Source: Phallusia mammillata
Lineage: Eukaryota; Chordata; Ascidiacea; Phlebobranchia; Ascidiidae
Reading direction: 5' to 3'
Assembly: GCA_003260075.1 (NCBI GenBank)
Contig: QLIY01000158.1
Coordinates: 65,792-129,791 of the forward strand
DNA length: 64,000 nucleotides
In this document: positions 11,801 to 23,300 of the stretch, one piece after another
How positions within the stretch are numbered: the first letter of the stretch is position 1
Layout: each line of letters starts with the position of its first letter
The notes under the pieces: generated by a model
Databases searched by the model: none
The model's input: the letters and a program-made list of their open reading frames with translations, nothing else
What the model was told of the DNA's origin: nothing
Made by a program: the position numbers and the translations under genes

Positions 11801-12961
11801 TACATGGTTGCATGTTGTTGTACAAAATGCATAAAAACGTTTACACACCTGTCAGCAACATTGCCGAAGAGAACAGAACCGATTAACATACCGACATAAA
11901 ACATTGATGTTGAAAAGGGTGCGAGAAAACTTCGTTGACAAACAAGGTTGTACTGAAAAGTCACAGAAAAGGTCAGTTTTTGTGCAGGCGGTGGATGATT
12001 AACAAAGTTAACCATTGTAACGACTGCTGTTACAACAATTAATGCTCCTGGAGTATACAACACACTACACCCGAATAAAAACCAACCTGCGTTACCACAG
12101 TCTCCGTAAACATGCTTCTGTCGTACCAATAACCTTTGTCGCATTGGATTTGATTAGCCGATTTGTTAACGCATGAAAGCGTTCGATCGCAATTGGTGTA
12201 ATTGTATCCATATCTGCAAACCACGCAGAAAATTTTTCCCTAAGTAAACGTTAAAAGTTTAACACACTATCTCACTTCCTGCAATAATCGTAAGTTCCAG
12301 ACGTTTTATCGTATGGCGTTGTGAGGTTAAGTATGTCAGATTCGGTGAGATTCGGATACACTGTCGCGTTGTCCAAAGGGGGAGCCCGGCACCTGTATTA
12401 ATTTATACTTTTCAACACAAACAACTGTTTTCACATAAATTTGCTGAACCCCACATCCAAGTTGCTTTATACATTGGCGTGATAAGCATGAGTGTAGATC
12501 TCTAACATGTTTAATTTATAAGGATCAGTATGTATGCATATATATATACACTGCTTATATATACAATTCTTGAAGAAATTAAAAAAACTTTGTCCCATTT
12601 TATGAGATTCAAAATCATCTTAGTCCCTCCTTGTCTGTCTATTCAATCTTCATCATAACTTATTATACGCCCCTAAAAAATATATCTACCAAGTTTTAAC
12701 GAACCGGGCGTTTGTACAACATTATAGACTGTGGCATTGCCATTCTTCAGCACAGGCGTCCCACCTCCTATTGCACGTTTGTGACTGCGCAGGCTAACAG
12801 CACGTTTGTATTTACCTGTAATCGGGTTCATACGCTATAAAGACTGTGATGAGAGAATTAAAACCTCCAACAATGTTGTCATAACTCAGCAGCAAACAAA
12901 CCAGAATTTGACAAAAACCTATTGCACCCACTTTTTCCAATAAAGTATCAAAGTTGATCAT
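8810..12961 (-). CDS. SLC22-family organic cation/anion transporter (MFS)
   Basis: Fourteen minus-strand exons: 12816-12961, 12276-12392, 12087-12213, 11849-11952, 11609-11763, 11055-11179, 10746-10850, 10565-10642, 10403-10503, 10253-10335, 10046-10195, 9798-9906, 9624-9742, 8810-8964. Joined, they give about 557 residues, the usual SLC22 length. The start MINFDTLLEKVGAIG fits the family N-terminus; an in-frame ATG 14 codons upstream is less likely. Between the first two membrane segments is a large extracellular loop with many cysteines and N-glycosylation sites (NAT, NLT, NYT, NKS). The MFS loop reads GNVADRYGRKP and the SLC22 signature IPESPRWL is present. Later segments include YGISLNAG and IYTTELYPTVVR. 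The family moves organic ions, carnitine or similar solutes across the plasma membrane; the substrate cannot be read from sequence. Exon 8 has an alternative donor 18 bp downstream. The start of exon 9 was chosen to keep the family frame. Confidence 0.9.
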
Positions 12962-13339
12962 CTTTTTTCCTACACTGCGTCGCAGCAAATGGAATCCCAA
13001 CAAACTGAACTCGATTTATTGGTAGTTGTTGACTTGACAAACATTTGCTCCTGTTGCATGTACCTGCAAACTAAACAAACAGATTTTGAGTTGAGTTGCG
13101 TTTATTTCGCCGGGCAAAATCGTAGCAGTACAATTGCGCGAAAATATTCACCAGGCCGGAAATAGCAGATGAAATATTTTTTTTTGATTGAATGGTTTAC
13201 AATACAAGACGCTTAAAATTGATATGTGCTTAAAATCGATTTTATTTATGCCATTAATTGGGTTTGTTCCACTTTGTTTGAAAACAACGCCGCTCAGCAA
13301 GTTTTTTGCATCGGAAACACAAGTGATCAAGACACACTT

Positions 13340-13415
13340 TATTCGAACTACGTACCAACAATGTGAAAACTGGGCGGTTGAACTACGGTAACCACTCGGC
13401 TATCTTGGCGGTCAC
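13340..13415 (-). repeat. tRNA-like fragment (tRNA pseudogene or SINE head)
   Basis: Read on the minus strand, the segment carries TAGCCGAGTGGTTA, a good RNA polymerase III A-box of the Ser/Leu tRNA type. About 40 bases later comes GTAGTTCGAATA, a B-box-like motif. The remaining arms do not fold into an intact cloverleaf that I can see, so a functional tRNA is unlikely. A tRNA-derived SINE head is the simplest reading. Confidence 0.4.
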
Positions 13416-13812
13416 TAATTGTAGTGTCGTGCAAGTGCAGTGCAGTACATAAACAAAAGACAGCGCTTTAAGAGTTGAAATTGATATGAATTCTGACTAC
13501 TTAGAATCTGGGTTTTCAGGACCATGTAGGATTGTAGGCTACTTTACAGCATCTCAAAAAGTTGATAGCTTTTGATCTCCGGCTAAATTTTATACGTTAG
13601 ATTGGATTTAAAAATGTTTGTGAAAATATCTTTTTAAGTGCATTGCTTACAGAAAAATAACATTTTTTTGGCTGATTTGTATGTGGATTTCTATGATTTA
13701 CTACCGTAATTTGTAAAGCACTAGCACAAGTAAAATGTAAAAATACACCAGCCTCATCAAATCTAAAAAAATAGGATGGTTGAGGCTTGAGGCTGTGTAG
13801 TGTAGATTAGGT

Positions 13813-14047
13813 CAGGGGTCGGCAACCTTTTTTGCACTGCGGACCGCTTTTTAAACTGAAATTTTATCGCGGACCGGCCTTCAAAAAACCACCAATATTT
13901 AGCAACAGAAACGTCTAAATTAGTTTATCATCCCTGGAATACAGGGGCAAAATGTTTTAAAGCTTTTAACCTGAAAAAGTATACGGCCCAGTAACGAACT
14001 CGTCGCGGACCGGTACCGGGCCACTGACCGGCGGTTGCCGACCACTG
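13813..14047. mobile_element. Short non-autonomous hAT element (235 bp)
   Basis: The inverted ends are CAGGGGTCGGCAACC and GGTTGCCGACCACTG. They are flanked by a perfect 8-bp target duplication, GATTAGGT, at 13805-13812 and 14048-14055. The interior has the repeated GCGGACCG motif seen in many hAT MITEs and no open frame. Family assignment to hAT rests on the 8-bp duplication and terminal sequence. Confidence 0.85.
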
Positions 14048-14371
14048 GATTAGGTGTCAGCTTTGGTGTTTGTTATTGATTGAGATGACATTTTAACATA
14101 GATATCATAGTGATCTGGTGTAATGACAGCGTGTTGGACTTGGTTCGGTACGTCACGTATCGCGAACCAAGTGGCGGGAGAAGAAGAGAAGTATGGGGTT
14201 GTTGGTTTGGCTGGTTTATCGCAACAATTGAACAAAATCAAGTCACGATACTTTGCTGTTCGCTATTCCATTAATTGAACCCCAGATTATCGTTCTGTAT
14301 ATCTTTTGTAATCGATTTTTTATTTTTTTGCAGAATTAGCTAGTTTGGACTGTTATATAGTCTTGAATACC

Positions 14372-17300
14372 ATGAGTCCAGCTGATTTTCATCAGCTTTT
14401 GCTGGGCATTAGTTCTTCAGACAATGCTGTTCGAAGTCAAGCTGAGGTAACAAAAGAGCATTATTAAAAATCTCCATGATAATTCTTAGAACACTGAGTC
14501 TCGGAGAAATTCATGATTAACCCTTCATATTAATGTCTCAATAGAGTAGTGCAATGGTTCTCGAATTAAGCAGTGTGCCTATAACCAAAAAGCTAGTGTA
14601 TGATATGGTCATTAAAGTTAATGACTGACTTTTGCACAATCCCAAATAATTTTGGGCCAATGACCACTAGCCCATACAAAATTAACTCATAAACCACTTA
14701 TTTTTTAAGAAAAAAATGAAACACTTTGCAAACACAAGCATTTTGGTCTAAAATGTATTTAACAAATAGAATACAAAAGAACAGTGCTCAGCATTCCTTC
14801 CTGCCATTGTTTGTTAATAAGTATCTAAACTAGAGTTCCTTTTCGAGAAATTTGCGTCGAGAAATCTTGAAAAAAACGAGTCTCGATTCTCAAGAAATAA
14901 AAAATTCTCAAGAAAAATTATGTCACGTTTCATCAACAAAAAGTACATGCGACACCTCTTATTTTGTGTATTCTTCGTTTTAACTTGCCCCTAGAACACA
15001 CTGGGCACATTACTTTTTTCTTTTGCTCCCAAAACAGAGATTTTTAACGTGCGTTGCCACTAAACTTTCACCTTTCCCAGGCCTTTCCTCATGCTTGGTT
15101 GCATTAGATTTCTTTTTTTTGCTGGTTTGCTAGAGAATCACTACTTGGGATTGCTACTAGAAGCGAAAAAGCATACAATCGGAAATTTCTTTGTTTGTTT
15201 TTGTTAGAAAATCGGCTTAAATAAAAATTTCGAGACTCTTGAGATTCTCGAGAAATGAATTTTTAATTTACGTTTCTCAAGAAACGAAAAAGTCGATAAA
15301 TAGGTGAATCCTAATCTAAACTATATATAGTAACTGCAGCAGGGGTGGATCTTTAATTTTTGAAGACCTAATTGTTCTGAGAAAAAGGCTGATTATTGAC
15401 TTATATTACATAATCACCAAGTCAGTACCTAACTTTTTTGGAGTTTAAATATAACAAATTGTTGTATTGATAAATTATTATGATTTAATTATTGAAAATT
15501 TGTAAATAAACGGCATTGTGTCAATAAGTATTCGGATATTTAGAAGTTAATTTTAATTGGGGTCACCACCACTTGGCAAAAGTTATCAAGGTGTCACAGC
15601 ACCAGAAAGGTTGGGAACCAATGGTCTAAATCTTATTAAAATGGAAGTCTTATGTTGAACTTTGTTTTTTTGTAAACTGCGTGTCCGTAAAAAACATTTC
15701 TACCTGTTTGCATTCAGGAAAACTATGAGAAGATGCCCATTGTTGATCGCTTCAGGATGTTGGTTTTAGTTGTGGCAAGTCAACAAACCCAAGTGGAGCT
15801 GCAACAGCTTGCTGCTGTTTTATTGAGAAGAATGATCACTTCAAACTTTGACGACAGTTTTTCCGTCCTTGGTAAAAATGTGTTTGTAACTAATTGCTGT
15901 AGTTCGAAAATGTAGTTCTACCAAACTAAAGTAGGCATTTTACACTTTTTAACAGATGATGCAGATAAGGAAGAAGTAAAAAGCTGTTTGATTCAAACTG
16001 TGCAGGAAGAGCAAAATGAGTCTGTTCGCAGAAAAAAATCCGACTGTGTTGCAGAGCTGTCAAGAAAACTAGTTGGTATTGTCTTGTTTTTATCAATGCC
16101 TTGTTTTACGTTTATTGACTTAAAGTTCAAAGAAACATCCAAATTTTCCAAGACAGTTTTATTTTGTTAGGCACGTTTACCGCAATTAATGATATTGACA
16201 GCATTGCAAAATGACATTCAACATCTTGTCTGTTCCACCACAAGTCAAAGTAAAAACATTTCTGTAAATCAGGGTTGCACAAATGTGATTGACCGGTTGT
16301 TTTTTCGCTAACAGCTGCTAGTGTTTCTTTTTGTTTTGTTTGTAAGTTACAGCTGTAAAGAATTAGTGTTCATTTTGCAATATTCCTTCTACTTGGGTGC
16401 AAGTCCAGATTGATTTTCGATTTTTTTACATTAGTTCAAACAAACATTTTGTCGATGGTTGTTTCTGACATCACCATCAAATTTTAATGTAAAGCATCTG
16501 CATTCTGCAGCTTACCATTTGTATTGTTTTGCTCTGTATTGCTTATTTATTACACATTGTTTGCACACAAAATGCCTACAAGCAGTCTGATGCAAATGAT
16601 TTCTTGACTGATCAGTGTTATCAATACTATATCCAAATGAAACACTCTTCTTACACTTTTTAATGATGTTTAGATGCCAATGGAAACAATTCCTGGCCAC
16701 AAGTGTTGCAGTTCATGTTTGGCTGTGTTAGCTCAAACTCTCCAGGACTGAAAGCTGTTCCCTTGCATGTGTTTTGGTAATATAAATTCTGCAGCAATGC
16801 CTTACAGTAATCGGTAACAAACAAATTTTTATTTGGATTGTATTTCAGTCAGTTTCCAGGTATATTTGGCAACCAACAAGATCATTATCGAGAAGTGATT
16901 CGACAAATGTTGGGACAGTGTTTACAGATTCAGGAGCCTGAACAGGTGTTATATATTCATTCTTTACCAAATTTTTGCGGAAAGTATTTAACACAACTGT
17001 GTGATCAACAAAACTATGCTTTTTTAGGTTAGATTTCCTGCTGCAAAGGCTACAATTGCTTTTCTTTTGGACAATACTGGTGACAACCAACTTATCCGAC
17101 AGTTTAGTGATTTAATTCCTGGTGTCCTACAGGTAAATTTGTTATAAATGGCAAAAAAATCATTTCCTTTTTTGGCACCTAGTGCCATCTTCTGGGATGT
17201 TTCATGACCCTAATCACTGTTAGTTATGGGTCCCCTTCCATGAAGGGGGCGCATATTGTTTTTGTCCGTATTTTTTTCTTTTTTTGTCTAACACTGGTTT

Positions 17301-20300
17301 GTTATCTGCGTTTGGTCAAGAAAGAGTGCTTTAAGTTTATTATGGGTCCCCTTCCCTGAAGGGGACACATATTGTTTTTGTCCGTATTTTTTTTTTCTTT
17401 TTTCTGTCTAACGCTGGCTTGTTAGACGCGTTTGGTTAAGAAAGAGTGCTTCAAATTTATTCAAATTTGCACAGATGTTAGTTATTAATCTAAATTTGAT
17501 CCTCCTGAAGTTGGACCCCGATTGACCCAGCGGTTCACCCACAGGCCCCCAAAATGCAAAATTTTTAAAACATGGTTTGTTATATGCGTTTGGTCAAGAA
17601 AGTGTGCTTCAAATTTGTTTAAATTTTGTCAGATGTTAGTTATTAACCAAAATTTGATCCTCCTGAAGTTTGACCCTGAATGACCCAGNATGATGTGTAT
17701 AGTTAATTGGTAAATATCGTATAGAATATATAAAATGGAAGTATATCAGAAAGCCACCCTTCTAGTTCAATTAGTTGTTAGTTATTCATCAAAATTTGAT
17801 CCTCCTGAAGTTCCCCAAAATGTAAAATTTTTAAAGCGGCTGTACTGACTAAGGTACATAATCTAGGAGTTTTATGCGTTGGTGCAATGTGAAGTATTTT
17901 AAAGAATTTTTGAACTTTTTATTGGATTCACCCTTTTTTCACCCCTTAAACTCTGACATAATCGGTTTTAGTTTAGGCCAGAAATACAAGCCCTAATGTG
18001 CTGAAAATGTAAACAATTGTTTGCAGTAGGTTACTTGTTTAGTATTTAAAATTTTGCCTTAATCGGCCAAATAGTTACCTTTACCGCCCATAATATGTGT
18101 ACACTGTCAGTAAGATAAACGTCTCAACTCTCAAGCGAGTAATTCACTGCTTTAGGATTAAGGCGGGTGAATGCAGAGGAGTGCTCAGCTTGACATTCAG
18201 ACAGACGTTTTACGAGACAGTCATGTCGGTGATTAGAAATCAGCTGTTTTTGCGTACAGAATATGTAGAATGGAAGTATATTAGAAAGCCACCTTTCTAG
18301 TTTTTACTGTTTTTGTAATTATATGACAATAATGATGCAAAAAGAATGCCGAAAGAACTTTTTTAAAGTTGGGTTAATGCTTTCTAATAATTTGTCCTTA
18401 AGAATCTAAAAATAACTGCAACATTTGTTTTTCTGAAAATCCGCACAAACACGAGTGTGGGGACCCATTCGTTTTTGTTTGCAAAAACAATCATATGCGT
18501 AGATCAAATGATGTGTATAATAAATTGGCAAATAGGATATAGATTATATAAAATGGAAGCATAGGCGTAGAGTTTTAAAAAATACCGGGGGTGCGACTTT
18601 TGATAATTGACGCCGATGCCTAAGCCATGTGCAGTATTTGTACCCGTATAGGACCAAATACCACCTTTTATGTGCTTTAGCCGGTAGTTTCTATCAAATT
18701 AATTTGCAAATAGTCACTTGACACAATTTGTTTGTGTTCGATTGGAACGTTTGCTGTGCGTCTGATAACGTCTGATGGAACGAAAGGGCGATTTGCCGAA
18801 TCAACTATTGTAACAACGATTTAGTTACGGCGAAAAATAAAAGTAAAAGCAATTCACGTTTTAAATATACTGACTATGTATTGCTGACGCCTAAACTTAG
18901 GTCACCTTGGATCAAGTTTAGCCCGTTGCAGTGCTTTGCAAACGGACATAAACACGCTTGGAATCAATTCATTGACTATTTTACCAGTTATTTTTTATTG
19001 CAGAAAGTTATTGCGACAAATAATACTAAAACGTTAGCTTCTATGTCATGTTTATGCTGCATTAAAATGCCCGTTTATTGCGAAACAATTACAATTGTTA
19101 CGTTTCGACCGACGTCTGTTCGATCAATGGCATGAGTTCGTACGCATTTGTTTAGCTGGAAACACGTTCTAAAACCGATGTAACTTGAACAAGGATCGAT
19201 TTTGACGTTATACAAAGGTCAAGGCCGGGGGTGCGCGGCACCCCCGCACCCCCGTACTCTACGCCAGTGAATGGAAGTATATTAGAAAGCCACCTTTCTA
19301 GTAACATATGACTTTGTAGTGCTTTTCATTTGTTTGTGCTTTTCTGGATCTCTTGCTGTTGCTCAAAAAACGNNNNNNNNNNNNNNNNNNNNNNNNNNNN
19401 NNNNNTTTTTTTGGTTTGTTTTTGTTACAAAATCGGCTCAAATAAAAATTTTGAGACTCTTGAGAAATGGATTTTTAATTTCTCGAGAAACGAAAATGTC
19501 GAGAAATAGAGGAACCCTAATTACAAGGGGAAATCCGAAATATTGCGCAGGCCATTCTTTCCAATCTGGTACACAGATGACAGATCATAAAATTGGTTAT
19601 TTTATCAACTTCACAGGTTATATTCCCAGAGCTGAATTGTGTCTATTTACAAATCACTTGCACAAATTAAAGTAAATTCCTCCTCCACTGATATAATCGG
19701 TGCGCGGCACCCCCGCACCCCGTACTCTACGCCAGTGAATGGAAGTATATTAGAAAGCCACCTTTCTAGTAACATATGACTTTGTAGTGCTTTTCATTTG
19801 TTTGTGCTTTTCTGGATCTCTTGCTGTTGCTCAAAAAACGCAAAAAAATCACATCGGCCAGAACTAAAAGTTTTTTGTGCATGTGACCTTTTAAATGTAG
19901 GTGAATCTCAAGCCAAATGGTGCTTTAATGATCACCATGAAGCACTCAATATAATAAACTACGTGAAATGTCATAAAATTTAAATACAGTTGTTAGTTAG
20001 TGAGGCTGGTAGACTTTGATTGTGTCAGTGAGGGTTGTTAGCTAACCAAATCTCAACTAATTTTACATCCTTATGAACTGTTTGGCCAGGGTTGTGGAAA
20101 AGCATGGGTAAAATGTAATATGCATCTTTGTTTTCACAAATATTTGACATTTGCCAATGTTTGTGAAACAACAATAAATGTCTAAAAAAACTATCGCCCA
20201 ACAAAAACATTACTGTGGAAAAATGCATGGCGGTACATGCATATCACAATGAAATCACTAATGTACAACAACAGAAGTTAACCCAGTGACCTAACAACCA

Positions 20301-23300
20301 GCAAAATTGTTTGTGATTTTATCAATGGCCAAGATAAAAATAGGAACCTAATTGAATGTAGATAACAAATATATATGTTGTAGGTTTGACATATGTGCTA
20401 AAATCAGTATGTAGCATGTAGTGTAAGTAAACAGCAAAATAGAAAACTAACCCTTCAAGTTTCTGACATTTTCACAGCTAAGTTAAAAATGTAAAGTTTG
20501 TATAGAGCTGTGTTACTTCCCAACAACAAACATCAGGATGCTGCAAATGCAAAACGAATTGTAGTTACCATGTCAGTATTTACACTTTCTTTTAGTTACA
20601 GTGTCTGTGCTCGGAGAGCTGCAATTGTGAATCTCTGACCTTCATGCTTGGGGTTGGGCATATGTTCAAAACCCATTAGGTTACCAACATTATTTTAAAA
20701 CTTATTTTGTGTGTAACATTTTATCCTTTATTACAGGGGTACCAAACTTTTTTCACTGCGGGCCGGATAAGTTTAATAATGATTCGCGCGGGCCGCATAG
20801 TTTGCACGCCCCAGCGCCGTCTTTCCAAACTTAGCCCTTGAGGCGATTTTTGTAGGGGGGCAAGAGATGGTCTTATCACAATCCTATTTAAAATCTGGTA
20901 ATGCGACTGTTAAATTGTACAGGTCTCATCTTATGAGCAATGCTTGTATGTTGCGTCACAAATAACAAAATAAGGCAATTATTTGCGCACAATTAACACT
21001 AGTAGAGTAGTAGTTTGTGACGTAACAAACCGGTTTGGATCAATCTTGGGCGTTGTAATTCTATGAAACTATAAGTAATATTAATTCTACATATCGCGAC
21101 AGGAAATCTTTCGTAAGGAGTAGATTAATTTTTGAATGTTACAAACGATTTGACAAACCAAAATGTGTTCGCAGGCCGGATGAAATGGCCGTAGTTTGGT
21201 GACCCCTGCTTTATTATCACAGGCTGCACATGCAAGTGCATCTGATGACCAGGACAGCGTTTTCAAAAGTCTTGTTGAATTATGTGAGGAAGCACCAAAA
21301 GTAATAAGACCACATGTGGAGAATCTTCTGACAATTTGTTTAAAAGTAAGCCTTACTTGTTTGGAATTTGTTAATGTTGGGTCGAAAGTGTAAATTCCAT
21401 ATTGCAAGTCTTTCTTTTTTTATAAGTTTGCAGTTTGCTTTATTATGTGATTTTTAATGTACAATGCTTAAGAATGTTACATCGTCTACTTTAATTATGT
21501 GTTGTATGTTTGCTAGATTGTCTCTGATTGTGACCTTATGGATAATATTAGACAACTGACATTGGAAACCATAGTTACCCTTGCTGAAACTGCTCCTGGT
21601 TTGGTTCGTAAACAGAAACAACTAATTCCACTGATTGGTAAGAAGATTTTATAACAAAAGAAACTTGTGCTCCCAAATCTAAACTTAATATGCCTGTTGT
21701 GTACTTCCACCAGTTCCTCAGATGTTAGCTCTAATGATTGACCTTGATGATGATGAAGCATCACTTGCGGAGTGGTCAATAACAGATGAGGCAGAGGAAG
21801 ATGATTGTGATGCAAATACAGTAGCTGGGGAAAATGCGCTTGACAGATTTGCTTGTGCTGTGGGTGGAAAAACCATGTTGCCCCATATTATGGCTACTGT
21901 GCCACCCATGCTGCAAAATCGTAAGTGTAGCTTATGAGCACAATTTATGGGACAATTTACCTAGTGATGTGTAGAAGCTTTGGTTTGCCAATTTATTTAG
22001 CAAAATCATAGTATTTCATAACGATTCTTTTTTGATTGAACAATTTGTTGTGATTCGACCAAATCCAAATCTTTTGCGCACATAATTTTAAGTGCAAACT
22101 GAGTCTTCTTCCTCTGTACTAAAACTGTCAAACATACAATTTCAGTTGGATCCTAATTTAGTCGATTTATCACTTTTAAGAGACTTTAAAAGGTTTAAGA
22201 GAGTTGTGAAGTCCTTTTGTTCCTCATACTAAATATAGGTTTACTTTTATTTTGGGTGTTGCTTAACAAACTTTATTATGTGCAGCGGATTGGAGATATC
22301 GCCATGCTGGTTTGATGGCATTATCAGCTGTTGGTGAAGGTTGTCACAAATTCATGGAAGAAATCCTGCAACAGGTTGTGGATGCTGTTCTGCCATTTCT
22401 GCATGACCAAGTGAGTCCATTCTCTATTAAACCTCCAGGGCACCAGTTTTTGAATGTCAAAAGTGTAGCTTGTTATTTGAACCAATTCATGATTCTCATT
22501 TTTAGCATCCAAGAGTTCGCTATGCTGCCTGCAATGCTGTTGGACAAATGTGCACAGATTTCGCAACAACAATGCAAAAACAGTTTCATGCCAAGATTGT
22601 CCCAGCACTCTGCTCAGTTCTTGAAGATCAAAATAACCCAAGGGTCCAGGTAAAATATTTATATCCTGATAAACCAAATAACTTTATATCAATTGTAAAT
22701 AATGAATGAATGGTATGTTTAAAGGCTCATGCAGGGGCTGCTCTTGTCAACTTTGTAGAAGACTGCCCTAAACCTGTTTTGGTACCTTATCTTGAGCCAC
22801 TTTGCTCTAAACTGGAAGTAGTTCTATCCACTAAAATACAAGAGGTTTGTTTGTTTGTTTATGTTATTGCTCGTTGTAATTAGAGATGTACCGAATATTC
22901 GGTTTGCCGAATTTGTTCGGCCGAATCGATCATTTTTGCAAAGATTCGGTTTCGGCCGAATAATTTGTTGTGATTCGGCCGAAACCGAATCTTTTACGAA
23001 CACAAATTTAAAGCGTTAAACGTGTCTTTTCTGCTTATTAAGGTCCACGCAATCTTTCAAAAGCCCAAACATAACGAAAATTGCGTCAATGTTTATCTTT
23101 TTCAACACATTATCGTTTTTCCCACTGTAGTCAAAAAAATTAGTAATTCATTGGCAGGTTGCCAATCATGCTTGAGGCAATTTTAAACCCCACAGAACTG
23201 AAATAAGGACGAAACACAACTATTTTGCACTGGCTGCCTGGTAGATAAACATTTTATCACATCAAACGCGTAGCGTATAACGACTTCGCGTGACGTCATA

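Larger units (their letters stand above)
12962..14371. other. Divergent intergenic region between SLC22 and IPO5
   Basis: No gene supported. It contains a tRNA-like fragment on the minus strand (about 13340-13415) and a complete short hAT element (13813-14047). A pyrimidine-rich acceptor (TTTTTTTGCAG, ending 14333) lies 38 bases before the IPO5 ATG. This could be a 5' UTR intron end or a spliced-leader acceptor. Confidence 0.5.

Noticed and set aside
14552-15623. Possible older hAT element enclosing the 14831-15313 element (CAATGGTTC... and ...GGTTGGGAACCAATG)
   Set aside because: The inverted match is short and there is no target duplication; it may be two unrelated ends.
16171-16250. Possible extra IPO5 exon after an AG at 16171 (GCACGTTTACCGC...)
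   Set aside because: Joining 15956-16075 directly to 16674-16776 gives the conserved KLVDANGNN without it.
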